Assembly: GCF_008831285.2 (NCBI RefSeq)
Contig: NC_045145.1
Location: 15,516,040-15,580,039, forward strand
Source of the DNA: Nymphaea colorata
Lineage: Eukaryota > Streptophyta > Magnoliopsida > Nymphaeales > Nymphaeaceae
Direction of reading: 5' to 3'
DNA length: 64,000 nt
Shown: positions 24,683-36,394 of the stretch, piece after piece
How positions within the stretch are numbered: position 1 is the first letter of the stretch
Layout: each line of letters begins with the position of its first letter
The notes under the pieces: model-generated
The model's input: the letters and a program-made list of their open reading frames with translations, nothing else
What the model was told of the DNA's origin: nothing
Database searches by the model: none
Made by a program: the position numbers and the translations under genes

Positions 24683-27600
24683 ATGATTGCAGAGAATGGT
24701 CTTCCGAAGAAGAATTCGGAGGCTGAGGACGGCAAGGAATGTGCGGAGCCCGACGGTTTCCGGGATCCTGATAATGGGTTGAACTCGAGGGAGGGGAAGA
24801 ACGGCCAGAGCGGTGGTGGGTCGGGGCTGAAATCGTTTGAGATGAGGTTTAGCGGCGAGGGGACGTCGAAGAAAATGGGAGGTATGGGTTTCCAGGAGCT
24901 GACTTTTAGTTATATGTGCGATGGCTCAAAGGTGGTGAATGATCCGGGGATGAATTCCGGAGAGGACTTGCAGATTGGGTTGGGGAAGGCGAGGTACAAG
25001 GGGAAGGAGCCAGTGGCCGATGAGAAATTGGGGATGGACGAGGCTTCCGGCAGGTGGGTGGAGAGGGATTTCCTGGAGTTGGGCGGCGAGGGTCGGGGTT
25101 TCAAGAGGGAGGGTGCCGCTGGCGCGTTGGAAGGCGACAAGAAGAGCGAGAAGAAGCCCAAATTGGAGGCGACCCCTCTTGATCTTTCCCTCGGCCTGCC
25201 CAACGTCTCCTGGCCTATCTCCTCCTTCGACCCCCCGCGGAATTGCGATCCGCCAGCCGCCGCTGCCGCTGCCGCGCCTGCTCCTTGCCGAACTCGCAGC
25301 AGCGTCCATTCGCTGCCTCCTTCGCGGGCAAGCTCCGACGATTTCACCGCATCTGTTTCGTACTCGTACTCCCACCCTTTCTCCCACAATCCTAGTTGCT
25401 CCTTGAGGAATTCGACCGACAATTTCGAGCTCACTGTTTCTAATGGTAGGACGTTTGGTGGTGGGAATGATCAGATTTGGCATTGTGGGGAGGGGACTAA
25501 TGGGTCTGTTCACAGCAGATTCAAGCCTATTGGTGAAGCAACCCTCCATCAGAGTGGTTTGCAGAACGGTAGCGTTCATGGGGAGCAGCCAAGTCAAGCC
25601 TTGGTCATTGGGTCTAAATTGGAGAACGATTCGCTTGTCCACAAGAATGTAGAAAACGCAAACTTCTCCAATCATGGGTACCCTTCGATCCTTGGGCAGC
25701 CTGTCAAGGACGGGTTTAACATCTATAGTACCAACAGCGCCGAAAGGAGTTCTTTCTTTCCATTAGAATTGCCGGCGAGACCAACGAAGGATAACCGCCC
25801 TGCTGATTTGAGAGAGAAGCCTTCGGACATGCATAAGGTTGCCACTAGTAGTAATAGTAGGTTGGTTAAGTCCGAGGGATGCAGGAATCCTCTGTTTCAG
25901 AAAAGCCAGCATCGGATTGGGGATGGTCAGAATTCGTCCAGGACTCTTACCAGGCCGGAAAGGCTTCTTAATGAGATCGTGTCGGAGTCGGTCCAATTCA
26001 TGGCTCATATAATTCAAGAGCTTCCGGAGGAAGCAATGGAGTCTGCAAGAGCCTGTTTGAAAAGTCTCGTTGCATTGCCTGAGAAAAGAGAAGAGTTAGC
26101 TAACCTTCAAAGGAGGCTCAACCGGAGGACGGATCTAACCCCTCAGACACTGCCAAAATGTCACAAGTTTCAATTGGATGTCCTGGTTACCGTAAAAACT
26201 GGCGTAGCAGCCTACTTGTCCTCTAATACTCGCCTTTCCACTGAAGAATTAGTTGAAGTGTTCACATTCAGTCGTTGTAGGAATGTGAATTGCAAGAACG
26301 TTCTACCTGTGGATGATTGTGACTGTAAGATATGTTCAAAGAAGGGATTCTGCAGTGCTTGTATGTGTCAGATTTGTCTAAGCTTCGATTGCGCCTTGAA
26401 CACTTGCAGTTGGGTGGGGTGTGATGTCTGCTCCCACTGGTGTCATGCTGATTGTGGTGTTCGATTGCACTATATAAAGCCAGGGCAGAGTCCAAAAGAA
26501 CCAGGGGCAACTGAGATGCAGTTCCATTGCCTTGGCTGTGGACATGCCTCGGAGCTGTTTGGCTTTGTTAAAGAGGTTTTCACGTGCTGTGCGGCAAGTT
26601 GGGGTCCTGAAATTTTGGGGAAAGAGCTAGACTGTGTTAGAAGGATCTTCCAGGGTAGTACTGACCTAAAGGGTAAAGCGCTCCACAGGAAAGCGGAGGA
26701 AATGATCACAAAGCTTGATAAAAAACTAGCTTCTGCTTCAGAGATATGCAGCAGCATGCTAGCGTTTCTAAAGGGTAATGGGTTCATCTCTAAGTTTGTT
26801 TGTGCCAATGCTCTCTCTAACTTCGGTTCTCCCAATGCGTTTTTCTCTAAGTTCAATAATGTCTCCGGTTGCATATTCGATGTTTGCAATGCACTGATGT
26901 TCAATAAGTTTGATGCCTCTGTAGGTTCTTTAATATGTTGTTTGACTTTTGGTAAAGGTTTTTTTGTTATGGCAAATAATTTTCAAGCTAATATTCTTAA
27001 CTGATGGAATTTTGGTTTTGCATTTTTATTAATCGGTTATAAATGTTATGAAAGGGATCCGGGACATGTTTTTGTTTGTATGAAGAGATAACTTGTTGGC
27101 AGTAGTAGGTTAATGAACTTCCTGTTTTTCTGCATGGAACTCGTGGAATAGGCTGCAACATTAATTTGTTGTTATCCGGCAGGTGACAATGAACTGCTGT
27201 GCAGTGTAGGCCGTGGAATGCTGAAGATGATCTTTGGGGCAAAAGCTTTAACTTTCTTGTTCAGTCATCTAAAAAGCAGACTTCTTTTGAAAATATGATA
27301 ATTCAAAATTGCAAATGAAAGGTTATGCAGCTTCTGTCGGTTCAGGAACAAAGTGAAATTTTCTTTCTTGAGCTTTAAGAGTTCATGGTCTTTTATTTGC
27401 CTAGAATTTAGTTTACACCTCCATGCCCCATTTCAACATTCTTTTTCTATTGTGAGGAAAAGAAACAACTCAATGTCTGGAAGTATTTTAACTAAAATAA
27501 GTATCTTTCCCACAATTTTTTTTATATTTGAATTATGTCTTGCTGCCTACCCAGTTTGCAAGAGTAATCTCTTGTTTCTCTCATTTTCTGATATGTAAAT

Positions 27601-30600
27601 ATAAGCAATTAGAGATAAACATTGTGTGTGCATGTATTTTATTGTGATCTTTGTAATCCTTTTTAATATCATAACTCACAGGTTAATTTTGCAGCTGGAT
27701 TAACCAATGTTTTGATCCTATTAAAATCGAGATTGAGACCTAGAGTGGCAGCCATTACATCTTTATGCATATTTGTTCTTAGATCTACATGGATTTAGCA
27801 GATTAGTTCAGTTTTGGGCCTTTTGGCAAATGGCATGTTTTCCTCCTTTTTTCCTGTCCCTCCAAATCTATGACTAGTATTATGCTCATGAAAAGTGAGT
27901 TTTTTTCCCCTTTTTCATTATTTACAAGGGACAACCTGTAGGATACAACTTACAAGTACCAAGGTCCTTTCAAGTTCTGTGTTATAGTTTGCGTATTGGT
28001 CCTCAGTTCCACAAATTTGAAGTATATTTAGACATGATTATACTCATTTGGATATAAATACAGTCCAAAAATCAGTCAATCAGATGATGTCAACATCTCA
28101 ACTGGAAGTCCATGTCAAGAGTTGTGTAGGATTTTCCAGTTGAAGTTTTGAGTTCCATGCAAGTCCCTGGCTTCACAAGTCAGTTGTGTTTATTTTACTG
28201 TTTTAGTTTGTTTCAGGGTTATTCGGATATTTTTTCTGTTGATTTTTTTGGTTGGGATGGTTCAAAATTTAAATAGTCTTGTATTAGTGATTGTTTGTGA
28301 TTTTTTTATTTGAACTTCTTTTCTCTTCATATTCTATCTTGTTGGTACTCTCTAATGCCTTGGATTATATATTAACTTAAGTAAAAGGAAAAGAAAGGAG
28401 GCTTTGCTGTAGAAGCTTGTGAAATGTGAAGGTAGCACTCTGTTTAGACTGTTTAAAGTTGCATCAATGATCACCACTATAGAGCCCTATCATAAACATT
28501 TCTTCCTTCTTGCAATAGGAAGCCAGAACTTGACCGCGTGTGTTTTGTGACCATTGTTGAGGTTTTACTTGGTGACCAAAACAAGTTTGCAGCACCGTCA
28601 ATAAAAAGTAGTAATCTCTAATTTTAATAAAATACACCAATAAAAAATAGCTTGCAATAAGATTTTTGAAGGGCTGGTGGCCCACACCAGCCACACTCTA
28701 GCTTCGCTACTGCCCACATCCCATTTTTTGTGTAATTTTAACATCTTTATGTGCTATTTAATCTAGACAAAGCACTTTCATTTTTGTCATCAAGATTTGA
28801 AGACTGAAATTCTTATTCCAACTTCCATTAGTTATACATGAAAAAGGTACATAAACTACCCTAATTCTAACAGGTTTCTTTAATTTATTATCACACTCAA
28901 ACCCCAACTACCCGTATCTCGAGCTTCTTTGTTGCATTAGTCTTTTCATGGAAGATCTAGCATCTTTCTCAATATAGTTAGAAAGAAGCTAGATTAGATG
29001 ATTCACATGGGTGCTGGTATGGGTTGGAACTTGGGATACAGGTACAATGATGCAGGTACAGACACAACAACTTAAGATAGTGTGGGTATGGGGGTACGGC
29101 AGGGTATATGTATGTATGCATGCAAAATGTCACAAAAAATGCAGAATAAAAGCCACATTTTTAAATAATATAAATAAAAATACTACATGGTTAATAAGTA
29201 ATAACCAATAGGTCTAAAACAGAACCAAAACTGAGTTTCAAGGAAGCTAAATCAAGTAAAAGCAGTCGCAATCAAAAAGTACCCGAGTGTGTCTAAGTAT
29301 CGGCTTTGTCATGTTGGTCTGGCGACACAGGTACAGAGGCTTTACTGAAGTACCCATGTGAATTAAATTAAATCGTTTGTTTCAAATGATTGGCCCGGTA
29401 GCCCTGCACCTAGATGATAGAGGGATTCACCAGTGTCTGGATTTTGCAGAAAGGGACCTGAATGATTATCCCAGTCAAAGAAAGAGCTTGAATCCAAGAG
29501 TTGTGTTAGGACTTATCCATGCACCACTTGCATTGAGGCCATCACATGAGTTGATTATGATGTATTACTTTATGATGAATCCCTCTAGTTCTTATTATTG
29601 TGTCTCAGGAATACTCCCATTTTCATTCATTTTGAAATATGTTGAGAAGTTGACAAATAACTGCATCTCTGTATTTTCAGCCATATCCCTGTGATATGAT
29701 TGATGTATTGCAGCTTTTTCAGTGTATCTCGTTTTAGTATGTTCGTATCTGGCAAAGACAACGAGAGGTTGGAGGGGTGTTCTTGTCAAAGTTGTCTGTA
29801 GCATATCAGAATTTGATATCTAGGTTCCAGTCTATATCACAGGGACACAGCCTTATCGGGATACAAACCATTTTTGTTAAGTTTCCAATATAATTTTAAC
29901 ATAAAAGGATGAGGAACAAAGTAAAATTGGACTATCTCTATCACAGATTTCAGTACATTCTATCGAGTACTTTCAAGTGAAGAATGACATGTCAAGGCAA
30001 CATGTTTGGTTGACTCCGATACTATATGATTAACAGTTAGCACTGTTTAGATGTACATATCTGGTTAGATTACTTACTCGTATGGCTTCTAATGAGGCAC
30101 TTTTCAAACTTAGTTGCAAGTCTTTGATTCCATTTTTTGAAGTTCTGTGCAGCATATTAAACTTAATTGCAGTTGTTGTTCAGTGTTTTCATGGGCTGAC
30201 CATATTTCATGAAGACCTTCATTCAGGGAATACCATTGTCGGTTGCTTATGTTGATGGTCTCATTTACCAGTATCTTTCGGCTGACATGTTTATTCTTGA
30301 CTACAGATGGTGTTTCAGAGCTTCCTTTGTCCAGCTCAGCGAAAGAAATAGCTCAACCTTTCCAAAGTGTTGATGCTTCTCCATCAGCACCTGCTGCTGC
30401 TCAAGTCCCGTCACATAATACCAGTTCCGGTTTAAGAGTGGATACACCACGAAACACCTATAACATAGATAGAGTGCTGCGGAATGAAACAAGGGATGAA
30501 GCAGATGTACAGTACGTCATGTCAAAGAAAGGTGAATTTGATAGTTTGGAAAGCATTGTTAGGATAAAAGAAGCAGAGGCAAGGATGTTCCAGAGCCGAG

Positions 30601-30857
30601 CAGATGATGCTCGTAGAGAGGCAGAAAGCCTACGTAAAATAGCACGAGCTAAAAGCACAGAGCTGGAGGACGAATATACCTCCAAGCTTGCAAAGTTATG
30701 CTTGCAGGAAACAGAAGAAAGGCGCCGAAAGAAGCTGGAGGAGCTGAAGCTCTTGGAGACTTCTCACTGTGATTATTTTAATATGAAGATGAGAATGGAA
30801 GCTGAAATTGGAGGCCTCCTAAAGCGGATGGAAGCAACAAAGCAACAATGGATGTGA
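24683..30857 (+). CDS. TITANIA/OBERON-type PHD-finger protein (OBE3/OBE4-like)
   Basis: Two exons, 24683-26774 and 30307-30857, joined across a phase-1 GT-AG intron of 3,532 bp, give 880 aa. The acidic, Gly-rich N-terminus holds a LSLGLP-like motif and an Ala/Pro run near residue 190. A conserved helical region (about 430-530) precedes a Cys/His-rich PHD finger (about 532-616, from CRNVNC to HCLGCGH). Exon 2 adds a linker and a long Lys/Glu/Arg coiled coil (about 775-875). Arabidopsis TITANIA and OBERON proteins are nuclear PHD regulators required for embryonic root and shoot meristem maintenance; the coiled coil mediates association among them. The start is the first ATG, in a GCAACCATG context. 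The stop TGA at 30855 overlaps a perfect GTGAGT donor (30854-30859); family members known to me end close to a QQW residue, so I take 30857 as the end. Confidence 0.92.
26775..30306 (+). other. single large intron of TITANIA-like gene
   Basis: The donor is AAGG|GTAATG and the acceptor TTGACTACAG. The AT-rich interior has no convincing extra exon; open frames at 27353-27598 and 29377-29694 carry no family-like sequence, and joining the two exons directly restores continuous homology. It contains a candidate TIR element (29001-29363). It also has a GGGCTGGTGGCCCACACCAGCC-like, TAGCTTCGCTACTG-ended scrap at about 28665-28712, related to the hAT-like MITE family. Confidence 0.75.
29001..29363. 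mobile_element. candidate TIR element in intron, GGTAC-rich
   Basis: The left ATTCACATGGGTGCTGG and the reverse complement of the right end, ATTCACATGGGTACTTC, form a 12-13-bp inverted repeat. The interior has recurrent GGTAC/GGGTACGG words, like the element at 54015-54824. No matching target duplication was found, so the boundaries are tentative. Confidence 0.45.
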
Positions 30858-31022
30858 GTCCATTGTGTTTTTTCTCTTTTAGTTTCCATTCTGTGCAATC
30901 GTACAGTCTAATGTGGATGATGGTAATGATTGTTTTGTATCTTAGTGTAGGCCATGCTTAATTTGTTGAATATAAGATGCATCTCGTAAGATGGGTGAAG
31001 GCTATAAGGAAATTTGATCTAT

Positions 31023-31067
31023 TGCCATCTGAATCGTGTCTGAACTCTCTCCCCTTCCCCCACTCTT

Positions 31068-31104
<37 letters not shown>

Positions 31105-31294
31105 AAGGACTCACTGTCTTAAACAAACTATAGATTTGAACATCTGTGTCTTCTCTCTCACACACACACACATATAAAGCACTCACTGTCTCAGACAAGC
31201 TGTAGATTTGAATAGATGTGTTCTCTCTCTTTCTCTCTCACACATATAAAGCATTCTCACTGTCATAAACAAGCTCCAGATTGAAACCTGTATG
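31023..31294. repeat. (CT)n followed by triple tandem repeat of about 72 bp
   Basis: After a CT microsatellite (31073-31098), three copies begin with CATATAAAG at about 31099, 31171 and 31243. Each continues with CTCACTGTC, an AAACAARCT-like word and AGATTTGAA-like sequence, and CT/CA dinucleotide runs separate them. The array lies just after the TITANIA-like stop codon, in the presumed 3' UTR or a 3' intron. Confidence 0.85.
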
Positions 31295-34200
31295 TATGCG
31301 TGGAAGGCTATTCTTTGTCAGGTAAAACATGCTAACACCGAACCTTATTCTATTTCATATTTTTATAGATTGGAGGGCAGATATCATAACAGCTTGAACT
31401 TTTTGTATGATTTTTTATTCAACATTTTCTTTTTATTATTTTCTTTTCAATTACTCAGTTTTATGAAGATAGCAAGGATCAGAAGAAAAAAATCTGAACT
31501 TAACTGGAAAAGATAACAGTTGGTAGGACCATTCCCTTGCTGAAGCTGGGCACCAACTCGGTGCAGATCTGTATTAATATATATATTTCTTCATTGTTAT
31601 TTCTTGGCGCAACATTCTAAGAAATGAAGACACTGCGAGTCTTAAGTTATTTGTTTCTAAGTTTTTCTTCAAAAGACTAACAAAATAGACGTGGTCTTTA
31701 TTCCCAAAAACTCATCCTCAATGCTACTAAGTGACCAAGTTCACTGTTACACCATCGATTGGTTTCCACATGCAATCTCTTGTCTTGTGTATCATCATCA
31801 AAAGGCAATACTTTCACACTCAATCGCGCTTATTTCATTTGTTCTTGCTGTAACTTATCTTAGTTAAGAGAGTAGGCAGAGTAAGCACAATTGATGAAGG
31901 TATAATTCACTTTCTCATGAAAAATGTTCAAATAATTAATGTCACTTAAACTTGAAGAGCTTCGGTGCATCAGATTAACATGATAACCAACTACACTCTG
32001 ACACCCGAATTTTATTCAAGCCTGTTATTTATTAACAGCCATTAGGTCTTCCGTCCTGCCAACCTTGTGCGAGAACATTACCGGCAAACAAGTGGGCAGA
32101 TTTGTTGTTTCGGCCTACCATTTGGCTATAATTTCAAACATGAGCTTCATGTTTCTGTTTCCTTGATAATGGACCCTTTTGACTGGCAGCACCAGGAAAG
32201 AGCCCCAAGTTAAATAATTGCATCTTGACGCACACAAAAGTTTATACATTTCCCAACATCGTCTTTTAAGTTAAAAAAACGTGGTTCACTTTTGCCCAAA
32301 AATTTGTTTGTCCCAGCAGAGTAAGGTTAATATCAAGAAAGTAAAAGTATGACGTCCAGATTTGAGAGTATGCGACAATGTGGCCTCTTAAGTAAGACTT
32401 TCCTATAATTAATTGAGAAGTTTCTGCATGCGGGCCTACCTTTTAGCTATAATAATGAAAAGCAGCCTCATTCCGTGTTTTCACATTCCTGCTCGGAGCT
32501 GAACTTTTGGCCATACAAGAACTTCAAATTAAATCTCTCATGTGGCAAGTGAGATGAATGAAGACCTCTAACTCAATTTGACAAGATCCTCTTCTAACTA
32601 TGTGGGATCTCTCCCTCTCTCTCTCTCTCAATTGCTTGTCTGCTTGCAAACATTGTCCTGACCATTCTTTGTTTGATGGCAATTTTTAGTTCATAAGATT
32701 TTTATGGTAAATTTTTTGTATTATCTTTAGTTGTATGCATATTAAGTCAAAGCAAGAAATGAAATGTATGGTGCTAATTAAATGAAAAAAAAGAGCTTTT
32801 AATGATCTTGTGTCTTACCTCGAAATTCAGATCAATAGTTTTCAGGTGATCTAGCAATTTTCTGGAAAAATGAAACGCGTTGGGGTACCTGCAGGTGATG
32901 ACCTTTTCTGCACATCGGCCGCCCAGTTTGCTCCTTGTTCGTCATCGATGATGGGGATTGCCGGTGCCCGAAAAATGCCAAGATGAAGCCGAAATATCAG
33001 ACGCTTCACGGTATGAAGTAGGAACTCACTTGTATTCTATCAGGCTCTCTGGTCCATGAAAGAGATGGACTTAGGACCACGAGTTTCTCTACCAAAGACC
33101 TCCCGAGAGTCCGAGACATTTCTTTCACCTTCCGACTTCTTCTCAACCACCAAATCTTACGAAAGCAGTCGTACCATTTTGGAATTCCATCGTTGATTTC
33201 GCTAACAGTTATTGTGGTGCAGAATAGTTTCGTGTGGAATTAGAGTGCAGTCTCACTTTGATTTTTTCCATGGTTTTTTCATGGGAAAACTTTTACATGT
33301 TGATTTGGAAATCCGACTTAACATTAGAATTGAAATCCATTTAATTGGTGTTCTGTTGGAGTTCGAAGAAACTGAGGAAGTTCCCTTGTTTGCCGGTGCA
33401 TGACCGAAGTCTTTTGAGGGGAACCATCACGACCATGATGGAGTCGACAATTATTTTGTATGTAAGAATCCAAATCAACGATTCAAATATAGTTAACGCC
33501 CTGTTTCAAATTGGCAGTTCGGATTTGAGCCATAGTTAAAAGCAAAATGAATATAAACGACAGGTGAAGCGTAAGCAAAGAAGTAGATCTTTAAAATTAG
33601 ATGCTACGCTATAATGGTAGTTGTTTTAGTAAAGAGAAGGCAAAATTCCTGATAACTATGGTTAGAACAAGATTTTACGCGTCAGACCGTCAGAGGAGTC
33701 AATTGTCAAACTAACTTGATAGAGATTCTTCTTCTTGAAGTGATGTCTTAGAAAGTAAGGGTCGTTGACCCTTACCTATGTGTAAGTCGACACCTTCCGG
33801 AGCCGGCAATTTTGACATCAACACCTATACATACGTTCTTGGATCAGAATTTCTGCTTGTTGCCAAACAAGATAAAGGTTTTCTCAGAATATGATACTTT
33901 TTCTTATGAATGCTTTGTCTTACCAAACGTGAACTACTGTCTAGAAACGAGAGAGAGGGAGAGTGGGGCACGCAAATATCAGAAGGCAGGAAGATGGGTA
34001 GAGGCTTCTAGCCGACTCTGCATTTGTCCTTATTCTTCTTCACTTGTGAAGGCCGCCACGCTCCCCTGCCCGTTGCCACAACTCCCTCCGTCCAACCTTC
34101 CTCTTGTCTTGCCCGCCTTCCCGCTTATTTTTAGTCAGAAAAGAACTGCTGGCATCTCCATCTCGGTTTCGAAGTGTGGGAAACCATCGACAACCTTCAT

Positions 34201-34331
34201 CCTTCTCTTTTTCTCTTGTTTTGCCCGGTCGATTTCTACCCGTTGGTAGGTTGTTTATCAGGCGTCGATTCCGGGGTGAATTTGAGGTGTTCATTCTCAT
34301 TCCTGTTTAATTCCTTCCTGTTAGAGAAAAA
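31295..34331. other. intergenic between TITANIA-like and DUF760 genes
   Basis: No protein-like frame is seen. The part up to about 31.6 kb may still be TITANIA-like 3' UTR. A perfect 9-bp inverted repeat around a 3-nt loop (GTAAGGGTC at 33755-33763 and its complement at 33767-33775) contains a TTGACC W-box word. The region after 33.9 kb is increasingly CT-rich and may be promoter or leader of the next gene. Confidence 0.45.
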
Positions 34332-34332
34332 G

Positions 34333-34340
34333 TATAAAAA
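34333..34340 (+). promoter_or_regulatory. candidate TATA box for DUF760 gene
   Basis: TATAAAAA lies 181 bp upstream of the start codon and just before an uninterrupted run of 15 G (34359-34373). If used, transcription would start near the G-run, giving a leader of about 150 nt. Other start sites farther upstream cannot be excluded. Confidence 0.3.
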
Positions 34341-34520
34341 CGTGGGTGTTTTTAGGGTGGGGGGGGGGGGGGGTGGCAGATATCTGGTTTGTGGTATGGA
34401 GAAATTGGTTTGCTGATTTTTAGGGTTTTAGAGGGGATTTTGATTTGTCTAGGCGATGGTTCTTTTCCTTTTCCCCTTTACGGTTGCTGATTTTGATACG
34501 TTGATTTAGGTGCTAGTCGG

Positions 34521-36394
34521 ATGGACGCGATCGCGGTTCTTGGTGGGCAAGGAGTCTTCGTATCTGGCGCTTCAGTTGCGAGAAAATGTGAATTGCTGAC
34601 GAAAACGAGTGGTTTCGGTGCGAAATCGGCGGTTCTCTCAGCGAAATTTGGAGTAGCCAATGGGTTTCTCAAGGTATGGTCGCCCATGCTTTTCTTTGTT
34701 GGTCCAAAGCTTAGTAGCTTGGTTGCTATGAATCTTCAAGTTGCTTAGTATCAGTAATCTAAACTTGTTTTCGATGGTTTATCAAGTTGGTGCCTGACGG
34801 TCTTGTCCCCCAATCTCTTCTTGAACGTCATTCCTTTCTCTCTTTTTGAAAGATCAATGTGTTAACTACAATTTTCTCTTTGATACTACGTATAATCACC
34901 ATTTCTTGTAGTCTTTATAATCACCATTTGTTGTAGACTTTTTTTTTTTCTGAATTCGATTTGTAGGTTGAAAATCGTAAGTCACCGACGTCGTTTCTGA
35001 ATTCGTGTGTTTACGGGTTGATTTGTTGGGAACTTTCTATCTCTTCCTGTAGGAAGTTCGTGTTTTGTTCTCTGCCATTTAATTGAATTCCGGTGTGTTC
35101 GTTTGCTAATAGTGGCTACTTTGGTTTGGTTTTGGATAATACAGGATTGCCCGTCGACCTCTGTGCTCGGGAACTCACGGAGGCGGTCAGCGTACAGGGG
35201 TAGAAGAAGCATGGGTGCAAGAGCATCAATGGATTCTTCGGAGACGTCTGCTCCTATAGCTCCTCTTCAATTGGAATCGCCGATCGGCCAGTTTCTGGCC
35301 CAGATATTGAGAAGTCACCCTCACCTTCTCCCGTCAGCTGTCGATCAGCAGCTTGAAGTGCTCCAAACAGATAGGGATGCAGCTGCACAGAAGGAAGAAC
35401 CCTCTACTACTGGGACAGACCTCATATTGTACAGGTTATCATCTGTTGCAAATTTCTATTAGGCCACTTAGATGAAGAGATCTGTTTCCTTACTCTGGTT
35501 TTTCAAATTATGCTGCTTAATCTAATTTATTTGATGTGTTTTGCCAAATCTAGGAGAATTGCTGAGGTGAAAGCTAATGAGAGAAAAAAGGCTTTGGAGG
35601 AGATTCTGTATGCACTAGTTGTACAGAAGTTCATGGATGCAGATGTTCCACTCATATCATCCATATCATCATCATCATCGGACCCAACTGCCAAGGTCGA
35701 TACATGGCCACCTCAGGATCAGAAGCTTCAAAAGGTTCATTCTCCAGAGGCCTATGAGATGATCAAGAACCATCTAGCTCTTATATTAGGCAACCGTTTA
35801 CAGGATTCAAGTTCCATTGCTCAAATAAGCAAGCTTAGAGTTGGACAAGTTTACATGGCGTCCATCATGTACGGCTACTTCCTTAGGAGGGTAGATCAGA
35901 GGTTCCAGCTCGAGAAAACGATGAAGACTCTTCCTGCAGACTTGAGTGAAGGAAGCAACTCTTTGCACCAGGAAATGATGGATGAGTCGAAACCCAATGG
36001 CTGGACTCAAAGTCAGGACGGCTGGTCGCCTTTGTCTGCAGGTCCATCCATGGCAGAGAGTGGTACCCAAGCTGCAGATGCAGGATTTAGCCCGAACGGT
36101 TTTGGTTATGGAATGAAGCCATATCGTTTGCGATCCTATGTTATGTCGTTTGATGCCGAAACCCTGCAAAGGTATGCTTCCATAAGGTCAAAAGAAGCTG
36201 TCTCAATAGTTGAGAAGCACACGGAGGCACTGTTTGGAAGACAGGAATTTTCCCTAGATCCTTCCAAAGAGGAAGCAATCAGGATCAGCTTTGCAGGCCT
36301 GAGCTCTCTTGTACTGGAAGCTGTAACCTTTGGGTCTTTCCTCTGGGATATGGAGAGCTATGTTGATTCAAGGTATCATTTTGTGACAAACTGA
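34521..36394 (+). CDS. chloroplast DUF760 protein, UV-B-induced protein At3g17800-like
   Basis: Three exons, 34521-34673, 35145-35434 and 35554-36394, with GT-AG introns give 427 aa, close to the roughly 420 aa of the Arabidopsis protein. Residues 1 to about 75 are rich in Ser, Ala, Arg and Lys and poor in acidic residues, typical of a chloroplast transit peptide. The DUF760 body includes SPIGQFLAQIL (about 95-105), a charged helix RIAEVKANERKKALEEIL (149-166), SPEAYEMIKNHLALILG (211-227), KLRVGQVYMASIMYGYFLRR (241-260) and a second block LRSYVMSFDAETLQRYA (340-356) running to a DSRYHFVTN end. The family's biochemical role is unknown; the name comes from UV-B-responsive expression in Arabidopsis. 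The exon 1-2 junction is phase 0 and the exon 2-3 junction phase 2; both restore family-like sequence. A short TCA repeat encodes a Ser run at about 185-190. Confidence 0.92.

Noticed and set aside
24910-25675. 174- and 249-codon minus-strand open frames
   Set aside because: They lie opposite the GC-rich, codon-biased first exon of the TITANIA-like gene and show no domain, so they are shadow frames.
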